Made by a program: the position numbers and the translations under genes | Notes under the pieces: model-generated | What the model was told of the DNA's origin: nothing | Databases searched by the model: none | Seen by the model: only the letters and a program-made list of their open reading frames with translations | Shown here: one piece after another, positions 40,122-48,903 of the stretch | How the letters are laid out: every line of letters begins with the position of its first letter | Position numbering within the stretch: the first letter of the stretch is position 1 | Origin: Lasiosphaeris hirsuta | Lineage: Eukaryota; Ascomycota; Sordariomycetes; Sordariales; Lasiosphaeriaceae | Direction: 5' to 3' | Length of the DNA: 64,000 bases | Assembly: GCA_030549175.1 (NCBI GenBank) | Contig: JAUKUA010000005.1 | Span: forward strand, 4,402,001-4,466,000

Positions 40122-41560
40122 CCTTCTGGTCACCCAATTTGAAGCTTCTCGGCTGTGCTGGTAGTATTCGTCCAGAACCAATAAAGCTAGCTTAGGCTTT
40201 GGGGCGAGCTGATGGAAAGAGTGCATGTCAAAAGTCGATATTTGTCGCGAATTCGAGGTGAAGGGATATACGAATGAGGTTGGGGGGAATGTACACCAAG
40301 GCATACTCAGGAACCAAGGTACATGAGGGACATGACATCGTTTTCCTACTCTAGCCAATCCGATTTATGTGATAATGACCTAGTGGATAGACTCTCTGTT
40401 TCTCTGAGCGTTAGTGGCAATACTACCTTCCGGCATCATGATAGGGTCTCTTGCGGGTGGACATCACCCACACGTCTTGGCTGCCTTGCTTTTATGTGAA
40501 AGTATACGTGACTCTTTTGGAGCTTCCTCTACAAACTAGTGTCACAAGTTACAAATTTGGGTATGTCAAGGTAGCCCTGAACATATGAGGATAGGGTACA
40601 ACAACATACTAGAAACAACCAGAGTGAGAAGAATACAGTAGTTAGAATTCTGCTGGCTATGACCGAGGGTGATAGGTGCGTTCAATTCTAGCCTTTTCTG
40701 GAAGCCTCTAGCTTTTAGTGCCCCTATTTTATGTTTCTTCTAAACAAAGCCCCTGAACTGCCTATTCCTCTTCCGGCTAGCGCCTTCTTTGTTTCCTTTC
40801 TGTTCTTCCACGGTCTGCCGTCCTGAGCCGTTGTTTTGACTTGGCATGGCTATTCCTGGCTTGTAAAGTTCTTCTTAGTTCTTTACAGACTCTTCTAGCA
40901 CTAGCCTTCAAGGGTTCTAGCCATTACAGTTATAACAATCCTACGGCCTCTAGTCAGACATCGGTACGTCATACGGGTTCGGTGGAGCTGAATTACTGTA
41001 AAGCTATTCTCTATAGTAAAATTTAAAACCTGACTCACAGCTATATAAAAGGCTCTAGCCTGAGCAAAGACTGAGTAGGACCTGAGCCAAGGTAAGCAAT
41101 ATCACATAGGTCGAGAGGTAGCGTAGGTATCTAGATTTATCTTATATAATAAGGAATCTCTACGTTTCTCTAGGATCCACGTTCCGGTTCCAGCTGTTGA
41201 GTTCCTAGCGAAGTTATTTGCTGTTGTTATTTCTATGTTCTTACTATACACTCTACTAACAATTCTCGAAAACTCCTATCTTCTTATATATCCGGCCTAT
41301 CCGTCTACTTTACGTTACCTGAGGATTATCTGCTAACGACAGTATACTAGTAAAAGGATACCTAATAGATTCTATACTAATGGCCGATCCATGAGATTAA
41401 CCCTTATTAGAGTCTTGAGAAACGAAATAAACTCGCCTATAGGTATAACGCCAGGTCGATGGTATAAAGAACTCTAATACCTAATTACGCGAAAGATTAG
41501 GAGGAAACCCACCGCCCGTATCCGGCACTCAGCTGCATGCGACCCCTGAAATCTTTCCTA
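40122..41560. other. 1.4-kb AT-rich, stop-rich stretch, probably an eroded repeat
   Basis: From about 40500 to 41500 the DNA is dense in TA, CTA and TAG, with few CpG-rich codons and no open frame longer than about 60 codons. This look is typical of RIP-mutated repeats in filamentous ascomycetes. I see no readable transposase or reverse transcriptase text and no terminal repeats. Confidence 0.5.
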
Positions 41561-41564
41561 AGCA

Positions 41565-42595
41565 GTTTGGAGAGATTATAAACCGTCCCTCGGAGCCCGA
41601 GCAACCCCCCTTATCCTGGAAGACCGAACTTGACAAGGTGCGGTTCGCTTTCTACATGAAAGGCGAGGTTCGCAAAATCCAAAGCTATCTGAGTGTCCAC
41701 ATTAGGACCATCAACATGATGCTGGCCGAGTATGGCCTCGAGACCATGGACCGTCTCGATGGAGAAGTCGGAAGCCCAGTACCTGCACATTAGAGAGCGG
41801 CTCGAGGTAACAAGAGGCATACTCGACCAAGTGCGGTCGAGTGTATGCACAAAGCAGCTCCTGGCCGTTTACAAACTCGCGTTCCTGCTTGAAATGCTGT
41901 ACCGCCTAGTCGACGGCGGGTTGCGCGCGTCGTGGAAATCGATCTAGAACATGGTAGCTACAGTGTGTGGTAAGTGACACCCGTCAAACCAATCTGCCTT
42001 GTCCGCCTTGCGTAGAGGCTAGGAAGGTTCCTGCATGTTACGTGAATCCGAGTGGCTGGGGACAAGCAGTGTCGCAAACACAGGAGACTCACTGTGCACT
42101 CATGGAGATTCGAGAGTCCATTCAGGCCGTCCACCGCCCCGACGCCTGTTGAACATTCTCCCAAGATCCGGTCATGCTTGAGGACGCTCTCGAGCGCAAA
42201 GTTCCCCATACCTTCAGAGTACGAAATTTCTTTTTTTGGGGCTCGTCGGCCAAATCATCCAATACCAGTTCCAAAACGGACCGGGGTCACCCCAGGCCGG
42301 TATTGAGGTCTATCAAATCTTTGATGCGAGGTGTAGGAGTACCACTCTCTCGTCCGGGTCGCACCTACGGCCGAGAAGCTCGCTTATCATGACTATGAAC
42401 GTAACTGCATTTTTCAAGCCAAATCTGAACGACCAATGCTCTCCCACCTTTGGTTGCCGTTCGTCTGAGTTCGAGAGGTTGGAGGAGGGCGGGGAAGACC
42501 TGGTCAGTTTATTGAACGGCTCATGCATTGTCAAAACCGCTGACCTGCGTACGCACGGTAGATGTGTGTGCGGTGTTGTGGTTCACCGAGATTGA
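41565..42595 (+). pseudogene. decayed fungal STAND-type N-terminal/ubiquitin-like-domain protein
   Basis: Coding-like pieces in changing frames add up to one familiar fungal protein plan. First a helical N-terminal domain: LSWKTELDKVRFAFYMKGEV, then SVHIRTINMMLAEYGLETMD. Next a linker helix in another frame (RERLEVTRGILDQVRSSVCT, GGLRASWKSI) ending in TAG at about 41945. Then FSQDPVMLEDALERKVP and IPSEYEISF, and finally GLVGQIIQYQFQNGPGSPQA with YQIFDAR, which is the ubiquitin-like domain (ULD) that follows VxLEDALGRxxPIPSEY in these proteins. At least three frame changes and two nonsense codons separate the pieces. Related intact genes form NLR-like or prion-amyloid signalling repertoires in fungi; this copy is dead. 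Confidence 0.6.
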
Positions 42596-43509
42596 CCAAA
42601 TGTTTCCCATGGACTTTGGTGATACAATTACTTGTCAACTTGCCAAAGGAAGGCAGGAGCATCGCCATGCCGAAGGAATTGATCTTCCGAAAGAGCAACG
42701 TTCTGCAAGACGGGCTGATGGAGCTGGCCAAAGGGGTAAATGGTCTGAATAACTTAAAACCAGAAAACAGGACCAGCAGGGGATATTCAGAGTACAAGTA
42801 CGTGGCAGTCACGAGATCTGAACGCGGCGTGATGTCGGGTTCGGAGTCAAAGGACTAGCCCGGGATTTCAGAAAGACTCTTCCGTTTTTTGTCCCAAATG
42901 ATCCCGAACCCCGAGACGAAGAAGCCCTACAACACCATGCGTGGGATAGCCTCAAGATATACAGCGGACATTGGCCCCTCTCCTCCAAGTTCCGACACAT
43001 TACGATCCGGTGATACTCCCGAATGGAAGCATTTCTATCCGCCCGAAACACGGCCCGGTTTTTATTGCCACGGGGGCTCTGCCTCTGTCGGACGACATGA
43101 ATACCGGTCTCAGTTCTAAGCCTGCAGAACGGCAGCATCCTCCAGGGTGAAGATAGCGACAGAGAGGCTTGGATCGAGGCGTGTACCGCCTTTATTCGCG
43201 CCACAGGCTCCTGCACGTATTGCCGCCTAGCCGACAGAGAGGTAACAAACATTACCCTTTCCTGTCCTCCCTGCCCAAGTTTTGAAGCAGGAGCCTCTTT
43301 TGACTATATGCCTACAGTGTCTTCACTACGACCCAGTCGTCGCCAGCAGCTTGGAGAGGGCGTATTTGGGAGCTTGCATGCAAGAACCCCTGTTCAGTGT
43401 CCGGGCCCATATAGGCCCTCATAACATGGGCGGGCTGGGAACTGCCGTTTATGGATCCATCAAGGTGGTATTGCTCTCCTATGAAATCCTGATTTCTAAA
43501 ATACCTGGA
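42596..43509. other. relic sequence with a broken coding-like stretch
   Basis: At 42890-43016 a frame reads VPNDPEPRDEEALQHHAWDS, then KIYSGHWPLSSKFRHITIR and TGA. After it, further coding-like text (EDSDREAWIEACTAFIRATG, then CTYCRLADREV) continues to about 43250 with stops between. Probably another decayed gene or the tail of the preceding one. Not recognised. Confidence 0.35.
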
Positions 43510-44838
43510 TCACTCGAAGAATCTATTGGTGGGCCGGGGGAGACCGAGATGCTCTCTCAGCGTCGTGCCCCCATAGTCATCCCGGAACAGGCCACGGCGC
43601 TGCAACTCGGGCACGAGTTTCTGCGTGACGTCGTCTAGCCCCTGGGGTAGGAACGGGAACGTGACAGTGAACCCGTCGGCGCCCTCCTCGGCCAGCCAGA
43701 TGGCCATCTCGTCGGCAATCGTGGCAGGGGTGCCGACGAAAGCCAGGCCGGCATAGCCGCCATAGCGCTGGGCGAGCTGCCGCACTGTGAGCCCCTCGTC
43801 TGCGGCCAGCTTCGCCACGCCGAGGCGGCTGCTCTTGCTCGCATTGGTCTCGGGCAGATCAGTCGGCAGCGGGCCGTCAGGGTCAAACTGGGACGCGTCG
43901 GCCCCGAGCGAAACCGACAGCGACGCAATGGCGGTGTCATAATGGACGTACGTGTCCAGCTCGAGGCGCTTGCCCTTGGCCTCCTCCACCGTGTCCCCGA
44001 CCACGATCAGCGCAGCGGGCAGGATCTTGATGTGTTGGGGGTTGCGCCCCGCCGCCACCGTGCGCGCCTTGATGTCCCGGTACAGCTCCTTGGCGCCGGC
44101 CAGGTCCTTGGGCGAGCAGAAGACGACCTCGGCTGTCTCGCCCGCCAGCTGGCGGCCGGGCTCGGACTGGCCGGCCTGCACAATCACGGGCCAGCCCTGG
44201 ACGGGCCGCGCAATGTTAAGTGGGCCGCGCACCTTGAGGTCGTCGCCCTTGTGGTTGAGCACGTGCATCTTGTCAGGGTCGAAGTAGACGCCGCTCTCGC
44301 GGTCGCGCACAAAGGCGTCGTCGGCGAAGCTGTCCCACAGCCCCGTGACCACGTCGTAGAACTCGCGCGCCCGCTTGTAGCGGTCGCCGTGCTCGACGTG
44401 CTCGTCGAGCCCAAAGTTCTTGGCCGAGTCGGGGTTCGCCGTCGTGACAATGTTCCACGCAGCGCGCCCGCCGCTCAGGTGGTCGAGCGAGGCAAACCGC
44501 CGCGCGACGTGGTACGGCTCGTCGTACGTCGTCGACGCCGTCGCCGCCAGCCCGATCTTGTCGGTGACGACCGACAAGGCTGACAGCAGCGTGAAGGGCT
44601 CGAACGAGGTCACGGTGTGGGACCGCTTGAGCGCCTCCACCGGCATGTTGAGCACGGCGAGGTGGTCGGCCATGAAGAAGGCGTCGAACTTGGCCGCCTC
44701 GAGCTTGGTGATGAAGGTCTTGAGGTGGGCCAGGTTGAAGTTGGCGTCGGGGTATGACCCCGGGTACCGCCACGCACCCGAGTGCAAGCTCACCGGCCGC
44801 ATGAAGGCCGTGAGGTGCAGTTTCTTGATCTCCGACAT
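43510..44838 (-). CDS. FMN-dependent monooxygenase of the NtaA/SnaA/DszA (bacterial luciferase-like) family
   Basis: 442 residues, one exon, ATG 44838. Luciferase-like TIM-barrel proteins of this subgroup use reduced FMN from a partner reductase and O2 to oxidise aminopolycarboxylates, sulfur heterocycles or related compounds. Visible signatures: HLTAFMRPVSLHSGAWRYPG at the start, FDAFFMADHLAVLN, GLAATASTTYDEPYHVARRF (the FMN phosphate region), SLDHLSGGRAAWNIVTTANP, and QAGQSEPGRQLAGETAEVVF. Length matches the family (about 440). The gene is very GC-rich compared with the relic-rich DNA just to its left. Fungal copies of this mostly bacterial family are usually thought to be horizontally acquired; that is background, not shown here. 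Substrate unknown. Confidence 0.93.
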   Translation of the reverse strand: MSEIKKLHLTAFMRPVSLHSGAWRYPGSYPDANFNLAHLKTFITKLEAAKFDAFFMADHLAVLNMPVEALKRSHTVTSFEPFTLLSALSVVTDKIGLAATASTTYDEPYHVARRFASLDHLSGGRAAWNIVTTANPDSAKNFGLDEHVEHGDRYKRAREFYDVVTGLWDSFADDAFVRDRESGVYFDPDKMHVLNHKGDDLKVRGPLNIARPVQGWPVIVQAGQSEPGRQLAGETAEVVFCSPKDLAGAKELYRDIKARTVAAGRNPQHIKILPAALIVVGDTVEEAKGKRLELDTYVHYDTAIASLSVSLGADASQFDPDGPLPTDLPETNASKSSRLGVAKLAADEGLTVRQLAQRYGGYAGLAFVGTPATIADEMAIWLAEEGADGFTVTFPFLPQGLDDVTQKLVPELQRRGLFRDDYGGTTLREHLGLPRPTNRFFE

Positions 44839-45744
44839 GCTTGCGTTACTTGACCTTTTTGCGTTGGGATGGAAGGGGAGAGGCGTATGGTGTGACTGGT
44901 CAGCCTATTGAAAGGGGAATCAGAGGGTCATATATTCGGATGTGTCGGCTGAGATATATACAAAACACATTTTAATTGCGGACAAATGTCCAACCAACGG
45001 CGCAACTCAACTCCTCGCGTTGTGATTATATATCAGGGTTAGATGACAAATTAGCGGAGCTCAATCAAGGCGAACGGCATCGCGTCATGCGGGCCGACGA
45101 TGGCAACATCTAGTAACGGTGTTAGCTCAAGAGTCCAGATCCTATATTACCTACTAGTATTGTGTTGTCGATTAGCGTGCGATTCGGAGTTGTAGCTCTA
45201 GAACTGCGACACACTGTTTCAAGAGCATCTCAATGAGTGACCAAGCACCAAGCTAGGCGAGTCGCAGTCCCACTTCAACACGACCCAACTTCAACACGAC
45301 TTATGCGGTGGAAGACTGAAGGGCCCCCATTGGTCGGTATGCACTCGTCAGCTGCGTCAGTGCGATGGGTCTGAGCCGGAATCGCGGAAAGCGTTAGTAA
45401 GTGATGAGTTGATGGCGGGGCGAAAGCCCCTTCCAGCATAGAATCCGAAGAACCACCAAGAAAAGAGACTCAAGACCGGGGCGGGTGATCGAGGTGAGGG
45501 CGCGGGCTGTGCCGGCGCTAACCCTAACCCAGTCAGCCTAGGGGTGATGCTGGCGGCGTTCCGGGTGTAAAACGTCCAATGTCAATTCACTCCCGCGCCA
45601 GGCCAGACTCACCAGCCCACATTCGCAGTCGCAAACCCAACCAACCCACACCCCTTCAACGAGCGGCACCTTGGAAGCTGTGAAGAACACCACAAGTCCC
45701 ACGAAGCAATTGCGTCCGGCGCAGTGCCCCCCCCCCTCCCGATC
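44839..45744. other. intergenic between monooxygenase and YdeI-like genes
   Basis: Divergent promoters of the two genes. A TATATA run at 44955-44960 lies about 115 bp before the monooxygenase ATG. No gene inside. Confidence 0.45.
44954..44961 (-). promoter_or_regulatory. TATA-like element of the NtaA-type monooxygenase gene
   Basis: TATATA run about 115 bp upstream of the ATG at 44838 on the coding (minus) strand. Position-based only. Confidence 0.35.
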
Positions 45745-46488
45745 ATGCCTCGACAAACCAGGTCCGTGTCCAGAGCTGTCCAGACCCTCCAGACAACCAT
45801 CGCCACAGCGACAACAGTGACAACGGCGACCACAAGCCCCAAGACAAAACCACCAAAGAGACCGGCGCCAGCACCGGCACCCGCATCACCCGCATCGACA
45901 CCAGCCCCGACCGCCGCGTCCTCCCTCCCGATCCACCACTTCCCGTCCATGGCCGGCTGGGAGAGCTGGCTGGAGACGAACCACACCACGACAGTGACGG
46001 GCATCTGGCTCAAGATCAGCAAGAAGGGCTCGGCACTCGCGTCGGTGACGTACGACGAGGCCGTAGACACGGCGCTGTGCTTCGGGTGGATCGACGGGCA
46101 GCGCAAGGGCCACGACGACGGGCTACACTTCCTGCAGCGGTTCACGCCGCGCCGCAGGAGCAGCATCTGGTCGAAGCGCAACGTCGACAAGGTGGCCGCA
46201 CTCGCCGAGGCCGGCCGCATGCGCCGGGCTGGCCGGGACGAGGTCGATGCCGCCAAGGCTGATGGGCGTTGGGAGCGCGCGTATGCCGGGTCGGCGACGA
46301 TCGTGGTGCCCCAGGACTTGGAGACGGCGCTGGCGGGCGAGGCGAGGGCGAGGGCGTTTTTCGACGGGTTGAGTCGGTCCAAGAGGTACGCGTTTTTGTG
46401 GAGGATCGAGACGGCGAAGAAAGCAGAGACGCGGAGGAAGAGGGTTGAGGAGGCGGTGGCGTTGTTGAAGACGCAAAAGACTTTGTGA
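45745..46488 (+). CDS. YdeI/OmpD-associated-like protein
   Basis: ATG 45745 (in context GATCATGCC) gives 247 residues. The first about 60 are Thr/Pro/Ala-rich and low-complexity. Then the YdeI core: WESWLETNHTTTVTGIWLKI, SVTYDEAVDTALCFGWIDGQ and FTPRRRSSIWSKRNVDKVAA, followed by a helical C-terminal part (LSRSKRYAFLWRIETAKKAE) as in OmdA-type proteins. In bacteria this family has been linked to antimicrobial and bacteriocin protection; in fungi the role is unknown. It is divergent from the NtaA-type gene. No membrane segment or signal peptide. Confidence 0.88.
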   Translation: MPRQTRSVSRAVQTLQTTIATATTVTTATTSPKTKPPKRPAPAPAPASPASTPAPTAASSLPIHHFPSMAGWESWLETNHTTTVTGIWLKISKKGSALASVTYDEAVDTALCFGWIDGQRKGHDDGLHFLQRFTPRRRSSIWSKRNVDKVAALAEAGRMRRAGRDEVDAAKADGRWERAYAGSATIVVPQDLETALAGEARARAFFDGLSRSKRYAFLWRIETAKKAETRRKRVEEAVALLKTQKTL

Positions 46489-47281
46489 GCATGTTGGACT
46501 TGTATATACATACGATATTTTGCGAGACGGTGTGCAATTTTACCGTCGGCCAAACGCTCGGTGCTTGGAGGTTTGGTGAGCGCGTTTGTGGCTCTGGACC
46601 CTGGATAAGGCAGCGCGTTTCCCTCAGGTTCACGCACCTTGCCCAGGGTGGGGTGCTTCCGGGAGCAGACTCCCAATTGACTTCCAGGGCCGCTGCACCC
46701 CGCCTTTCATCCATCAAATTCAGCGGGGTAGTCCCGTCAGCGGGGTTGAATGGAGCTTCCCCAGCTCACGCCGCAATCTTGGTGGGCATATCGACGAGTG
46801 ACAGTGGAGGTGCTTTCGTGAATGAATACAGGCACTCTTGGACGCATTTATTTTCGGCTGGATATTCGGTTCAATTCTCATTCGGTTCTGTTGCGCTGGC
46901 AGCAATATGGGAATCCCCCAGCCCACAATGGGCACGCACTCGAAAAAGCCAAAGGCATCCATCCCTTCAGGCCAATGCAAATACAGGCCGCCGCAGCTCG
47001 ATTCTACGGGCAGGCCGAAGCTGATTGATTCATGTCCTACCACCCAACGCCCTCTTGCACCCTTCCTGCAAGCAAATGCTCTCTGGTTCCAATACGACGC
47101 GTGGGCGATCCCGATGCGCATACGCATCTAGTAGGGATACATTATGCACAGCTACCATTGGCCAATGGCACAAATTGGTACGGCATGGAGTCCCACGAGT
47201 CCGTCCCAGAGATCTCCCAGCACTCCATTGCTCCAAGCTGTCGCGATCTGACATGGGGTTAAACTGCCTGCAGCATGTCCA
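46489..47281. other. 0.8-kb intergenic region
   Basis: Between convergent gene ends. Frames on both strands (about 100-180 codons) overlap each other and show no domain, so none is called. Confidence 0.45.
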
Positions 47282-48335
47282 TCACCAAAAGCGGTCCACA
47301 AACTCCACGCCTTCCTGTACCCAGGCCTCGTCAAATGCGTGCTTGACATCGAACCCATGGCCCCCGGGCAACACGCGGTACAATACAGGGGTTTTAGGAT
47401 GGGCAATGCGTAACTCACTGACCAATTCGTCGGCGGCTAGCCGGGAAACCTACATCGGCGAGTTCTCGTTAGTCACGACGCACACATGTGCATACTCTAC
47501 CTATTTCCCACGACTTACAATGCGGTCTTCGGCACCTTGTGCCATCCATATCGGCGGCACCACCTTGGCCTGGCCCATGTTTCTCCTCAGTCGAAGGGAC
47601 CCGTCGGCCCCTACCATATCTCGAAAGCGGCCTGTTTGGTGGACCGCGAACATGAGATCAAAGTATTCTGGAAACGGGGATGATACCCGAAAGGTCCCAG
47701 GTCTAATCCTTTGCAAGTATCTGGTGACAAACCCATCGAGATCCCTCGGCGGGTCATGAGGTCTTGGGCTGAACATGGGGCTATCCGTGTCGATGGCGCA
47801 GTATTGGGCCATAATAACCTTGATCCTCGTCTGGGGCCAGAGGAATGACGAATGCAGCGCCAAGGTACCCCCAGAGCCTTGGCCGGCCGCGGCAAGGCGG
47901 CTGAGGTCAATTGACACCTGGGGCCATGTGTCCGACACGGTTGAGGCAAGGGATGTGTACACCCAATCCCAAAAGTCCTTGATGTCTTCGAGAATCTGGG
48001 ACGCTTTCGCCTCAGGGAGGAGGCGGTGACAGGGCGACACCACCACCGCACCCCGAGCTTCGGCGTACTGAAGCATCCTATCGTCAATCAGAACAGGAAC
48101 GGAGCGCACTACGACCTTGGCTCGACCAAACTTGCCATAGGGGAAGCGTCTGAGGATCCAGAGCCGTTCCCAGGATGAACCCTCCGCCGTGGAAATGGAC
48201 CAAGACTGGCCTGGCGGGACACTGGGCTGAGACGACCTCCCTTGGCGCTATCACCGACACCTCGAAGGGGATCCCGTCCACGTCTTTGTAGACGGCGTCA
48301 ATACGCTCAAACTTTCCGAGCTCGATATGCGACAT
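47282..48335 (-). CDS. alpha/beta hydrolase-3-like protein with an altered nucleophile elbow
   Basis: Three exons: 48335-48132, 48067-47519 and 47449-47282, making 306 residues. The first intron (64 nt) uses a GTTTGG donor and joins TLPLWQ to YAEARGAVVVSP; the second has a CTAAC branch site. The family oxyanion motif HGGGFILG (about residues 49-56) is present, as are the acid (GAEDRIV) and histidine (PGGHGFDV) regions. The nucleophile elbow, normally G-x-S-x-G (GESAGG or GQSAGG), reads AAGQGSGGTLAL here. Aligned on the flanking Gly residues, the catalytic Ser is Gly and the next position is Ser. It may be an inactive or non-hydrolytic member, or Ser may act one place along. A Zn2Cys6 regulator is divergently transcribed 569 bp away. 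Confidence 0.85.
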
Positions 48336-48903
48336 GTTCCCGCCTGCGTTTCGTGTAGGTCATGGCCCGGGAAAACGAGGAATCGTGATGGGGGTGGTCG
48401 ATGCGGATTTGACGAGAGTTAGGTGAGGGAGAATCGGGGAAGCAGGCAGATTGTATCCGCGCGCCAACTGCCCCGATCTGATAATGCCATCCGTGCAGTA
48501 TGCAGTGTTGTCCTAGCTTACTGCGTTGGTCGCCATCGCTTCTGCGGCGTGTCAATATTGCGCCTGGCGGACGGACGGACAAAGGACACGCCTTATCATT
48601 TCGTTTTTTTTTTTTTTTTCTCTTCCTTCCCGAAGCGCGAGAAGGCGTGAGAGTTAGCGGCCTGCCGCCAGCCAATCGTCACCGCCTCCAACGACCCCCT
48701 GAACATCACCATGCCGGGGAGCTTCGGAGGCACAGGGGTTAGCCCTATTACCTAATCTTTGTTCCGGCCTCGCAGATTCGCGGGTGTTGCCGACCTGCGG
48801 GGTTCTCACGGAACACTGGATTGAGGATTCGGAAAGAATTTGTCCTTAGCTTCGGGGGCCTACGGACGGCAACACAAGCGGAAAAACGCGGTGGAACACC
48901 ACA
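48336..48903. promoter_or_regulatory. shared divergent promoter region (hydrolase / Zn2Cys6 regulator)
   Basis: 569 bp between start codons of two genes transcribed away from each other. Contains a T tract at 48604-48620. Zn2Cys6 proteins usually bind CGG triplets in pairs; several CGG/CCG triplets occur, but I cannot single out a site. The pairing suggests, but does not show, that the regulator acts on the hydrolase. Confidence 0.4.

Noticed and set aside
46485..47127. overlapping frames of 135-179 codons on both strands
   Set aside because: They mirror each other in GC-rich DNA, have mostly non-ATG starts and no recognisable motif.
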